From: Candidatus Helarchaeota ASGARD archaeon Hel_GB_B
Lineage (GTDB): Archaea > Asgardarchaeota > Lokiarchaeia > Helarchaeales > HEL-GB-B
Assembly: GCA_005191425.1 (NCBI GenBank)
Contig: SUPR01000015.1
Location: 1-47,287, forward strand
Direction of reading: 5' to 3'
Length of the DNA stretch: 47,287 nt
The notes below the pieces were generated by a model. The model made no database searches, was not told the origin of the DNA, and saw only the letters and a program-made list of their open reading frames with translations. Made by a program: the position numbers and the translations under genes. Positions 24,939-32,813 of the stretch are shown in pieces. Positions within the stretch are counted from its first letter, which is position 1. Each line of letters opens with the position of its first letter.

Positions 24939-27020
24939 ATGAAAATGTCAATAGATAATGATAACGAAATTAAATGGGAAGAACTAAAAAATTTAAGCGC
25001 TCGTGAAATAGAAAAAGAGTCTCGAAAAATTCTTTCAATTATGACGTTAGAGGAAAAAGTTAACCAAATGTCTGGAGATGCGACTATATTTCGTGAAGGG
25101 TTATCCATGTTAAAAAGATATAATGCGAAACCAATCACTGCTGGTACTGACAGGAAATTGGGAATTCCAGGAATTAAATTTACTGATGGACCAAGAGGAG
25201 TAGTTATGGGAAATTCTACATGTTTCCCGGTTTCTATGGCAAGAGGGGCAACGTGGGACATTGATTTAGAGCAGAAGGTCGGTGATATTATAGGAATTGA
25301 GGCTAAAGCTCAAGGAGCTAACTTTTTTGGTGGAGTATGTATAAATTTACTTAGACATCCGTTGTGGGGGAGAGCACAAGAAACATATGGAGAAGATCCA
25401 ATAATACTTGGAAAAATGGGAGTTGCTCTCTTGAAAGGAGTTCAAAAACATATAATGGCATGCGCGAAACATTATGCTGCAAATAGTATTGAAAATGCCA
25501 GATTTAAAATAGATGTTAGGATGGACGAACGGACTTTAAGAGAAGTGTATTTACCTCATTTTAAGAGGTGCGTTAAGGAAGGTGTTGCCTCAATAATGAG
25601 CGCATATAATAAAGTAAATGGTGAATATTGCGGACATAATAGTCATTTATTGAGAGAGATTTTAAAAAATGATTGGAAATTTGAAGGTTTTGTTATAACA
25701 GATTTTATCTGGGGAATTAGGAATGGAAAGAAGGCAGTGAACGCAGGTGTTGATATTGAAATGCCTTTTAGGTGGAAAATGAAACCTAATAAATTAATCA
25801 ATCTCGTAAAAAACAAAGAAATACCTGTAGAATATATTGATGATGCAGTCTTTAGAATTTTAAGACAAAAGCTCAGGTTCAATTATGACGAAGACCCAAA
25901 TTTTTATAATAAAAATAAAATCGCTTGTGAGGAACACGCTAAAATAGCTTTAGAAGTTGCGCGAAAAAGTATCGTTTTACTTAAGAATGAAAATAAATTA
26001 TTGCCTTTAAATAGAAATAAAATAAAAAAGATTGCAGTTATTGGAAAATTTGCTGATAGACCAAACATAGGAGATCACGGAAGTAGTAGAGTTTATCCAC
26101 CCTATGTAATAACACCATTGCAAGGTATTATAAAGGCAGCCGGAAATTCTATAGAAGTAATTTATTCAAATGGTAAAAATATAAACGGTATAAAAGAAAA
26201 TATAAAAGATGCAGATGCAGTAATAATTATTGCGGGTTATTCATATAAAGATGAAGGTGAAAATATTTTTTTAATAGGAGGAGATAGAAAATCTCTTGAA
26301 TTAAGACCTTATGACCAAGAGCTTATTATAAAAATATCTGAAATAAATAAAAACTGTATTGTTGCCCTTGAAGGCGGGAGTGCAATAATTATTGAATCTT
26401 GGAAAGAAAAAATTCCGGCAATTCTTATGATGTGGTATCCAGGAATGGAAGGAGGTACAGCTCTCGGAGAAATTATTTTTGGCGATATAAATCCAAGTGG
26501 AAAGCTTCCGATAGTATTTCCTAAATCACTTGAACAACTTCCATTTTTCAGTAATAAAGTAGACACGATAGAATATGGATATTTTCATGGTTATAAATTA
26601 ATTGAAAAAAACAACGATATACCAGCATTTCCCTTTGGATTTGGACTTAGTTATACTACATATTCTTATAATAACTTGAGATTAGACAAAACGCAAATCG
26701 ACGCAAATGGTGAAATCACCATTAAAGTAGATATCACCAATAAAGGACCAATGGACGGAGAAGAGATAGTCCAATTATATATTGGGTATAAAAATTCAAA
26801 AATAAACAGACCAGTTAAAGATTTGAAAGATTTTCAGAGAATAAAACTTGATAATGGAGAAACTAAAACAGTTGAATTTAAATTAAAAGCCAGTGATTTA
26901 GCATATTATGATATTAATACATCTTCTTGGAAAATTGAAGAAATACAATATATTGTATATGTAGGTCCATCATCAAGAAGTCAGGATCTCCTTACTGCCA
27001 AATTTAATTTATCGGTTTAA
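24939..27020 (+). CDS. Glycoside hydrolase family 3 (beta-glucosidase-like)
   Basis: The 693-residue enzyme has the GH3 barrel with the substrate-binding KH in AKHYAANS (177-178) and the catalytic nucleophile D255 in VITDFIWG. A second alpha/beta domain (about 340-540) and a C-terminal fibronectin type III-like domain (ITNKGPMDGEEIVQLYIG) follow. The family removes terminal beta-linked sugars. No signal peptide is present, so it works on imported oligosaccharides or on exported glycans by another route. A sulfatase starts 15 bp downstream on the same strand, indicating an operon and a sulfated substrate. Either ATG 24939 or ATG 24945 may be the start. Confidence 0.93.
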   Translation: MKMSIDNDNEIKWEELKNLSAREIEKESRKILSIMTLEEKVNQMSGDATIFREGLSMLKRYNAKPITAGTDRKLGIPGIKFTDGPRGVVMGNSTCFPVSMARGATWDIDLEQKVGDIIGIEAKAQGANFFGGVCINLLRHPLWGRAQETYGEDPIILGKMGVALLKGVQKHIMACAKHYAANSIENARFKIDVRMDERTLREVYLPHFKRCVKEGVASIMSAYNKVNGEYCGHNSHLLREILKNDWKFEGFVITDFIWGIRNGKKAVNAGVDIEMPFRWKMKPNKLINLVKNKEIPVEYIDDAVFRILRQKLRFNYDEDPNFYNKNKIACEEHAKIALEVARKSIVLLKNENKLLPLNRNKIKKIAVIGKFADRPNIGDHGSSRVYPPYVITPLQGIIKAAGNSIEVIYSNGKNINGIKENIKDADAVIIIAGYSYKDEGENIFLIGGDRKSLELRPYDQELIIKISEINKNCIVALEGGSAIIIESWKEKIPAILMMWYPGMEGGTALGEIIFGDINPSGKLPIVFPKSLEQLPFFSNKVDTIEYGYFHGYKLIEKNNDIPAFPFGFGLSYTTYSYNNLRLDKTQIDANGEITIKVDITNKGPMDGEEIVQLYIGYKNSKINRPVKDLKDFQRIKLDNGETKTVEFKLKASDLAYYDINTSSWKIEEIQYIVYVGPSSRSQDLLTAKFNLSV

Positions 27021-27035
27021 TAGTATGTGATATTA

Positions 27036-28640
27036 ATGCCCCCAAAAAAGCTGCCAAATATAATTTTATTTGTTGCTGATGAAATGAGAGGAGATGTAAT
27101 TTCATTAAATGGCCAAAATAATCCATATATTAAAACGCCTAATATAGATAATTTGGCGAAAGATGGTATAGCATTCACGAAATGTTTCTCTGTTAATCCA
27201 GTATGTGTACCTTCAAGGTGTTGTACATTTACAGGTCAATATGTTCATTCAAATGCACATAGAAGCTTATATCAATTATTACGTCCACATGAAGACAATC
27301 TTTTCAAATTTTTAAAAATGAGCGGATATAAAGTAATTTGGATTGGAAGAAATGATCTTTTTTCCAAGGAGACAATTAAAGTAAGTGTATCTAAGCATTA
27401 TAGCCTATATAAACTTTTATTAAGAAAATTTATGCCTGAAATCTTAAGACTGAAATTTTTTAAAAGGCTATTTCGCATATCTACAATTAGGTCTCTTTTT
27501 AAGTTAATAAAAAACCGCAAAACAATATTAGAAGATTATCGATTTCTTAAATCGCCCCTCATTAAAAGCTTCTTAAGTGCTCAAATTAAATTAAATCCAT
27601 TTCCTAAAGGCAATCCATTAAGAAAATCATTTTATTTTGGAGAAAGGGATCTGAAGCAAGGAAATGATATAGATACATTAATAATCGAAAAAGTGTTAAA
27701 ATTTTTAAATTCTAAGCCTAAAGGGCCTTTTTGTCTATATATTGCGTTAAACTTTCCCCATCCACCATATACCGTAGAAGAGCCATTTTTTTCTATGTAT
27801 AATAGAAAAGAAATACCACCACCAATTCCACCAATTCTTGATGATAAGCCAGAATTTATGAAATTGATGTTTAAAAGATATGGACTTGAAAAATTAAGTG
27901 AAAAAGACTTTAGAGAAATAAAAGCTACATATTATGGTATGGTTTCCAGAGTAGATTATCAATTTGGTAGGATTATAAAAAAATTGAAAGATATCAATAA
28001 ATATGAGGATAGTGCTATTTTCTTTTTTGCAGATCATGGAGATTATACTGGTGATTATGGCATTACTGAAAAATGGCCCAATGCATTTCAAGATTGCTTA
28101 ATCAACGTGCCACTAGTAATAAAATTACCCAACTTAAAAATTAAAAAAAATATCAGCGAAGAATTAGTTGAATTAATAGATTTATTTCCTACTATCTTGG
28201 AATTGGCTAAATTAAAGACAACATATACGCATTTTGGGCGCTCTTTGATACCATTATTAACAGGAAAGACGGAATCTCATAGAGAGGCAGTATTTGCAGA
28301 GGGAGGGTATAATATTCAAGAGCCCCAGTGTTTTGAGCAACCAGTATTAAGTCCAGACATGGCTTTATTAGGAATTTATTATGATAAAACAAATATACCC
28401 CAAGAATTTCCTGCTACTGTTGCTAGATCAATTATGGTACGAACAAAAGAATGGAAATTAATTTTAAGAAATGAGATTAAAGGAGAACTTTATAATTTAA
28501 AAGATGATCCACATGAGCTTAATAATTTAATAGATAATGATGAGTATAAACAAATTAAATTAGAATTAAAAGATAAATTATTAAATTGGTTCTTAAATAC
28601 CAGCGATAGTCCTCATTGGTCAAAAGTTAGAAATATATAA
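27036..28640 (+). CDS. Sulfatase (Cys-type, formylglycine-dependent)
   Basis: The 534-residue protein belongs to the type I sulfatases. The signature CVPSR in NPVCVPSRCC identifies C57, which must be oxidised to formylglycine for activity; the metal-binding aspartates sit in FVADEMRGD near the start and in FADHGDYTGD near residue 330. No signal peptide is seen, so it is probably cytoplasmic, as is the GH3 enzyme encoded 15 bp upstream. Together they suggest breakdown of a sulfated glycan. No formylglycine-generating enzyme is in the window. ATG 27036 is chosen over the in-frame GTG 27027 because it fits the usual N-terminal distance to the first strand. Confidence 0.9.
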   Translation: MPPKKLPNIILFVADEMRGDVISLNGQNNPYIKTPNIDNLAKDGIAFTKCFSVNPVCVPSRCCTFTGQYVHSNAHRSLYQLLRPHEDNLFKFLKMSGYKVIWIGRNDLFSKETIKVSVSKHYSLYKLLLRKFMPEILRLKFFKRLFRISTIRSLFKLIKNRKTILEDYRFLKSPLIKSFLSAQIKLNPFPKGNPLRKSFYFGERDLKQGNDIDTLIIEKVLKFLNSKPKGPFCLYIALNFPHPPYTVEEPFFSMYNRKEIPPPIPPILDDKPEFMKLMFKRYGLEKLSEKDFREIKATYYGMVSRVDYQFGRIIKKLKDINKYEDSAIFFFADHGDYTGDYGITEKWPNAFQDCLINVPLVIKLPNLKIKKNISEELVELIDLFPTILELAKLKTTYTHFGRSLIPLLTGKTESHREAVFAEGGYNIQEPQCFEQPVLSPDMALLGIYYDKTNIPQEFPATVARSIMVRTKEWKLILRNEIKGELYNLKDDPHELNNLIDNDEYKQIKLELKDKLLNWFLNTSDSPHWSKVRNI

Positions 28641-28799
28641 ATTTGATCTAAAAATTCTTTAATTATCAAAATTTCTTAAAAATCTAAATGAAATGAATAC
28701 TTAAATTAAATAAATTTAACGATTTTCAAGTCAAAAATCATAAATATACAAACAATTCTTTAAAAGCTGGCTTAATTTAATATATATTTAGTGGCAGTT

Positions 28800-29177
28800 A
28801 TGAATGAGTGTAAAGAATGTGGTGCATGCACAAATGCATGCCCTTTAAATGAGTATGATGAAAATTATATTGTTTATAAAATATTTTTTGGTCCAGAAAA
28901 AGATTTTAAATTGTGGACTAGGTGCTGTTCATGCTTTTTATGTGAGGAAAACTGCCCTTATGGGCTAAATCCAAGAGAAGAAATTTTCAAAATCAGGAGA
29001 AACTCTGATAGATCTAATATTCCACCGCGAATTATTAAATACTATGAAAATATAAAAAGAACAGGGTTTGTTTTTAATATCGATGAATATGTCAATGAAG
29101 AAAGAATTGAATATGGACTGGTGAAACTCAATTTAGATCGGATAAAAAGTGAAGTTAATAAATTATTTAATATTTAA
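28800..29177 (+). CDS. HdrC-like dicluster ferredoxin
   Basis: The protein of about 125 residues has two 4Fe-4S motifs: CKECGACTNACP near the start, and CSCFLCEENCP around residues 40-50, followed by a C-terminal helical region. This matches HdrC, the electron-transferring subunit of heterodisulfide reductase complexes. It is encoded 22 bp upstream of an HdrB-like gene on the same strand. HdrA is not in the window, so the electron donor is unknown. ATG 28800 is preferred to GTG 28791. Confidence 0.8.
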   Translation: MNECKECGACTNACPLNEYDENYIVYKIFFGPEKDFKLWTRCCSCFLCEENCPYGLNPREEIFKIRRNSDRSNIPPRIIKYYENIKRTGFVFNIDEYVNEERIEYGLVKLNLDRIKSEVNKLFNI

Positions 29178-29199
29178 AGTAGATTAAAAGGCGTTTTAT

Positions 29200-30075
29200 G
29201 TGAAATATACAATTTTTCCAGGATGTCTCATATCTTACAGGTTTCCAGAATATGAAAAATCTGCAAAATTAATCTTACAAAAGTTAGAAGTTGAATTTAT
29301 CCCAGTAGATTCTTTTTCATGTTGCGGATCACAAGTATTAGAATCTATCGATGATGAAAAAATGGTTTTATTAAATGCTAGAAATTTAGCTATTGCTCAA
29401 GAATTAGATATTGGTTCAATAATTACATTATGTGGATCTTGCACGCATATATTAAAGAAATCATTAATAAAACTCCATGATAATAAAATATTAAAAAGAA
29501 TTAATAAGAAATTAAGGCTAATTGGACTAAAGTTTTTTCCTAAAAAAAAGATTGAAATTATTCATATTGCTGAGTTTCTAAACAAAAAAGAAATATTTCA
29601 AAAATTCCAAAATTTAGTAGTAAAAAAGTTGGAAATAAATATAGCGGTTCAAAATCCATGTATGGTATTAAGGCCAAGTTCAATTTCAAATTTAGAATTA
29701 AAAGACAGAAAAATAATCCGAAATTTATTAACATCTACAGGTATTACAGCATCATCATACAGATATATGAATAGGTGTTGTGGTGGGACAATGCTTGCCT
29801 TTGATGATTCTATTGCTAAGGATTTAGGAAAATTAAGATATAAGGAATTACAAAAAAGTGGCGCTAATATTTTAGCAGTTGGATGTCCAAATTGCCAATT
29901 AATGTATTCAATATATCAAAATATGTTAGTTGATGATGTAGTCCCATCTATTTTCTTTACTCAGCTCTTAGGTTTATCTATAGGATTCTCTCAAAAAGAT
30001 ATGGAAATCGATAAAAACATTAATACAGAAATTATTTCAAATATTTTAAATAATTCCATAAAAAATAATGGATAA
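29200..30075 (+). CDS. HdrB-like CCG-domain Fe-S protein
   Basis: The 291-residue protein has two CCG cysteine-rich domains. The first has C9 (FPGC), C41/C42 (CCGS) and C78/C81 (CGSC); the second has NPC, CCGG and CPNC in the C-terminal half. This is the signature of HdrB, whose paired noncubane 4Fe-4S clusters reduce disulfides such as CoM-S-S-CoB in methanogens; related proteins occur in many non-methanogenic archaea. With the HdrC-like gene 22 bp upstream it forms an HdrCB pair. Its stop lies just before a small inverted-repeat element (30091-30373). Confidence 0.82.
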   Translation: MKYTIFPGCLISYRFPEYEKSAKLILQKLEVEFIPVDSFSCCGSQVLESIDDEKMVLLNARNLAIAQELDIGSIITLCGSCTHILKKSLIKLHDNKILKRINKKLRLIGLKFFPKKKIEIIHIAEFLNKKEIFQKFQNLVVKKLEINIAVQNPCMVLRPSSISNLELKDRKIIRNLLTSTGITASSYRYMNRCCGGTMLAFDDSIAKDLGKLRYKELQKSGANILAVGCPNCQLMYSIYQNMLVDDVVPSIFFTQLLGLSIGFSQKDMEIDKNINTEIISNILNNSIKNNG

Positions 30076-30090
30076 ATTATGTCTATCTCT

Positions 30091-30373
30091 AATTTGGAAA
30101 TATACCGGCTAAAAAGGCATAGTATATTTAGAGGAAGGTATACACTAGCATATTGAAGATAATAATAAATTGCGAAATATATGTATAAAGGTGAAAATTA
30201 AATAAAATATTATGTGGTGCTTTAAAATGAAATATCAGAATGGTGCTATATAAATGGACACAAATTATGGGTCAAAATTCAAGAATATTATAGAATTGCT
30301 AAAAAACCAGATAAAAGTTATCTGAAAAGTCCAGCCACAAATTTTATTAATTTAGTCGGTATATTTCCGAATT
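30091..30373. mobile_element. Putative MITE-like inverted-repeat element, 283 bp
   Basis: The ends of this stretch are a 23-bp inverted repeat with 21 matches: 30091-30113 and 30351-30373. Both ends share the perfect 12-bp core GGAAATATACCG and its complement, followed by CTAAA/TTTAG. The outermost AATT on each side could be part of the repeat or a 4-bp target duplication. The interior has no intact ORF. This is the form of a nonautonomous transposable element (MITE). It lies between two convergent Hdr-like genes. No transposase is visible in the window. Confidence 0.6.
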
Positions 30374-30433
30374 AAAGGTTAATTGTTTTAAAAAGTTAAT
30401 TTATTTTAAAAAAAAGAATTTCACTATAGATAT

Positions 30434-31525
30434 TTAATCCAATTTATCAAGATATTTAACTAACTCTTCAAAAATATCTAATATTTCTAAATTTACATCA
30501 AGTTCATTAGCTGCTTCTACAAAATTATTGATACAAAATGGACATAATGTAAATAATATGTCTGCTTTTTCTTTAGCTTCCTTTACTTTATCTTTACCAA
30601 TTTCTATTGCTAATTGTTTATCGATTATTCTCATTCCACCATCTGCACCACAGCATAGCCCATTTTTGCCTGATAAATTATATTCTTTTAATTTTTCATT
30701 ATCTCTACTATAACCAAGAAGATTTAAAATAGCTCGGGGTTGAGAAATGATATTAAATGGCCTAGATATATGACATGAATCATGAAATATTGCTACTTTT
30801 TTATCTGGATTTACAAATTCTAATTTTTTATTTTTTAATTTTTCATAGACAATTTCAATTACATGTCGAATATCTTTTTTTAGACCATAAAATTGTTTAA
30901 TAAAAATTGTACAGCCTGCACAAGCAGTGATAATATGGTCATATTTCTCCATATCTTTTTTATTTCTTTTTATAATTTCAAATGCTCGTTTATGATTACC
31001 GGTATTATAGACAAAATATCCGCAACACCGTTCATTGGGCGAAATTGTAAAATCGATATTTAATTTCTTTAGAGTTTTAATTATATTTTTCCCAATATCT
31101 GGATATCTATATGAAATCATGCACCCTAAATGTAATAGTGTTTTTGAATGCTTATTAATTGGCTCATCAAGCCACGCTAATCTTGGTTTGTCCTCTCCAA
31201 ATGGATTTCCTGTTCTAAAAATATTTTCAATTAATAAATCTTGACGGGGAAATTGAGTACCCCATTTTTCAACACAGATTTTTCTAGCTTCATCAATGAT
31301 TTTTGAAATTGGAATCTCTTCTGGGCACACAAATTCACAAGCTTCACATTTTGTGCAGAGAAAAATTGTTTTCCAATCTTCGGGTTTTTGTGATTCAGTT
31401 AAAACTTGTTTTGCGACAAATAATTTTTCATAAGGAGCATATTTTTTTGTACTTAGATAGATTGAGCAATAATCTTCACATAATTTACATAAACTGCATT
31501 TCTCTATTAACATAAGAAAATTCAT
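30434..31525 (-). CDS. HdrD/GlpC-like Fe-S oxidoreductase (HdrC-HdrB fusion)
   Basis: The 363-residue protein joins two N-terminal 4Fe-4S motifs (C10-C20 and C57-C67) to two CCG domains: LGC, ERCCG and CAGC in the first, HDSC, GLCCG and CPFC in the second. This arrangement is that of HdrD and GlpC, in which ferredoxin-like and disulfide-reducing parts lie in one chain. Many Asgard archaea carry several such proteins. Its neighbours, an HdrCB pair and an FmdE-like protein, are consistent with anaerobic C1 or electron-bifurcating metabolism, but the exact partner is unknown. Confidence 0.82.
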   Translation of the reverse strand: MNFLMLIEKCSLCKLCEDYCSIYLSTKKYAPYEKLFVAKQVLTESQKPEDWKTIFLCTKCEACEFVCPEEIPISKIIDEARKICVEKWGTQFPRQDLLIENIFRTGNPFGEDKPRLAWLDEPINKHSKTLLHLGCMISYRYPDIGKNIIKTLKKLNIDFTISPNERCCGYFVYNTGNHKRAFEIIKRNKKDMEKYDHIITACAGCTIFIKQFYGLKKDIRHVIEIVYEKLKNKKLEFVNPDKKVAIFHDSCHISRPFNIISQPRAILNLLGYSRDNEKLKEYNLSGKNGLCCGADGGMRIIDKQLAIEIGKDKVKEAKEKADILFTLCPFCINNFVEAANELDVNLEILDIFEELVKYLDKLD

Positions 31526-31588
31526 AAATTCAAATTTTAACTATATATTTATAAAGTTATCAATAACTTTTTCATAATTTTTTATTTG

Positions 31589-32050
31589 ATGAAAAGGTGT
31601 ATAATTTTGAACGATGATTTCTTAAAAAATGCAGTTAACTTTCATGGACATTTAGGCCCTTTTTTGATTTTAGGATTAAAAATGGGAGAATTTGCAAAAA
31701 ATTATATTCAACCTGTTGATTATAAAGATATTTCAGCTTCGATATTGATTGAACCATTAGAAACGCCTTTGTCTTGTATATTAGATGGAATTCAAATTGC
31801 CAGTGGCTGTACCATAGGTAAAAGAAATATTGAAGTTAAACAGAGAGATTCAAAGGGTATTGAAGCAATATTTGAAGGAAATAACCATAAAATCTGGATT
31901 AAAGTGAATGATATAGCTTTAGGAGTAATATTACATAATCTAACGGACCATCATGGGTCTAATCACCACCATGGATCAATGGAAGATGTTGCTAAAGATA
32001 TCATAGAAAAGGACTTTGATGCATTATTCGAATATAAAAAGATAAAATAG
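31589..32050 (+). CDS. FmdE-family protein
   Basis: The protein of about 153 residues carries FHGHLGPFLILGLKMGEFA near its N-terminus (the family's conserved histidine/glycine turn), DGIQIASGCTIGKRNI in the middle, and a histidine-rich C-terminal segment (HHGSNHHHG). This fits FmdE, a small subunit-like protein named after formylmethanofuran dehydrogenase that binds metal. Its role is poorly defined. It is divergent from the HdrD-like gene with a 60-bp promoter region between. ATG 31589 is used rather than TTG 31586. Confidence 0.8.
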   Translation: MKRCIILNDDFLKNAVNFHGHLGPFLILGLKMGEFAKNYIQPVDYKDISASILIEPLETPLSCILDGIQIASGCTIGKRNIEVKQRDSKGIEAIFEGNNHKIWIKVNDIALGVILHNLTDHHGSNHHHGSMEDVAKDIIEKDFDALFEYKKIK

Positions 32051-32111
32051 AATTTAGAAAATAAGTTGATTTTTCTTACTCATTTTATTCAATATTCAAA
32101 TTTTTATTTAT

Positions 32112-32306
32112 TTATAAACTAAAATTATTAAATAATGAAGTTAATGCATCATTTATCCAATCAAATAATCCAAAAATTAGACCTAAAAATATCAAAATAC
32201 CAACTATAGCGATCCCGATTAACAAAGCTTCCTCTACCACTGGTGATCCATGTTTATCCTTTAGTAATTTATCAATTTCCTGGTAAATGCCTTTCTGTTT
32301 TTTCAT
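32112..32306 (-). CDS. Pilin-like single-span miniprotein
   Basis: The 64-residue protein has a charged N-terminus (about 20 residues, lysine-rich), then GSPVVEEALLIGIAIVGILI leading into a hydrophobic helix, and a short tail. A glycine/serine before a helix containing a glutamate at about position +5 is typical of class III signal peptides of archaeal type IV pilins, but the residues here differ from the usual QxSxEY motif. It might be a minor pilin or an unrelated membrane peptide. It stands alone and is convergent with the FmdE-like gene. Confidence 0.5.
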   Translation of the reverse strand: MKKQKGIYQEIDKLLKDKHGSPVVEEALLIGIAIVGILIFLGLIFGLFDWINDALTSLFNNFSL

Positions 32307-32440
32307 TATAGATTTTTTTTATTTGATATTATTTAAACTCCGCTTAATTCTTTTTAATGCGTTATTAAAGTAGAAATGCGAATTCTTTAGTTTAACAGGA
32401 ATTTTCACAGCAAATTGCGCAGTCTATTATTTTCGGGGAG

Positions 32441-32450
32441 TTTATAAATA
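32441..32450 (+). promoter_or_regulatory. TATA-box-like promoter of the 41-residue peptide gene
   Basis: TTTATAAATA at 32441-32450 ends 26 nt before ATG 32477, the distance expected for a leaderless archaeal transcript. The upstream GGGGAG stretch is not a typical BRE. The assignment rests on spacing alone. Confidence 0.45.
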
Positions 32451-32476
32451 TATTTATTAAATAATTTTTGATCAAA

Positions 32477-32602
32477 ATGAACGAATTAGAAATGCTTAAG
32501 GAGACCAAATTACTCGGTCTATTTAAATATATTATTGGATTTGGTCTAGGAAAAGATGATGTTGTAACAGCTGATCCCTGGGCACCTTGGCCATTTCCAT
32601 AA
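32477..32602 (+). CDS. 41-residue peptide with Trp/Pro-rich C-terminus
   Basis: This open frame of 41 codons plus stop is too short for most gene callers. It has a TATA-like element at a leaderless distance, an ATG start, a hydrophobic/amphipathic middle (LLGLFKYIIGFGLG), and an unusual end, ADPWAPWPFP. It is followed at once by a T-rich tract (from about 32612) suitable for termination. The C-terminus uses codons such as CCC, GCA and TGG unlike the A/T-rich surroundings. It may be a secreted or membrane-active peptide or a precursor peptide, but no modification enzyme is adjacent. No family is recognised. Confidence 0.5.
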   Translation: MNELEMLKETKLLGLFKYIIGFGLGKDDVVTADPWAPWPFP

Positions 32603-32813
32603 TTTGGATCCCTTTAATTCTCTTTTTTTATTTTTTTAAATTATTTTTAATTATGTTTAATGGCATATTGCTAATTTAATATTTATTTTTAAAAATTCTG
32701 TTGAAAATATATCTAAAAACATCCTCGTCTCCTTTTTAAAAGGTATTTTTTTGTTTTGACAATTAATTCTATTGAAATAATTTTTAATGTTGGTTTTCTA
32801 TTATTAGATTTTA

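Noticed and set aside
30114..30350. Transposase remnant inside the inverted-repeat element
   Set aside because: Several short frames were read through the interior, but none showed a recognisable transposase motif.
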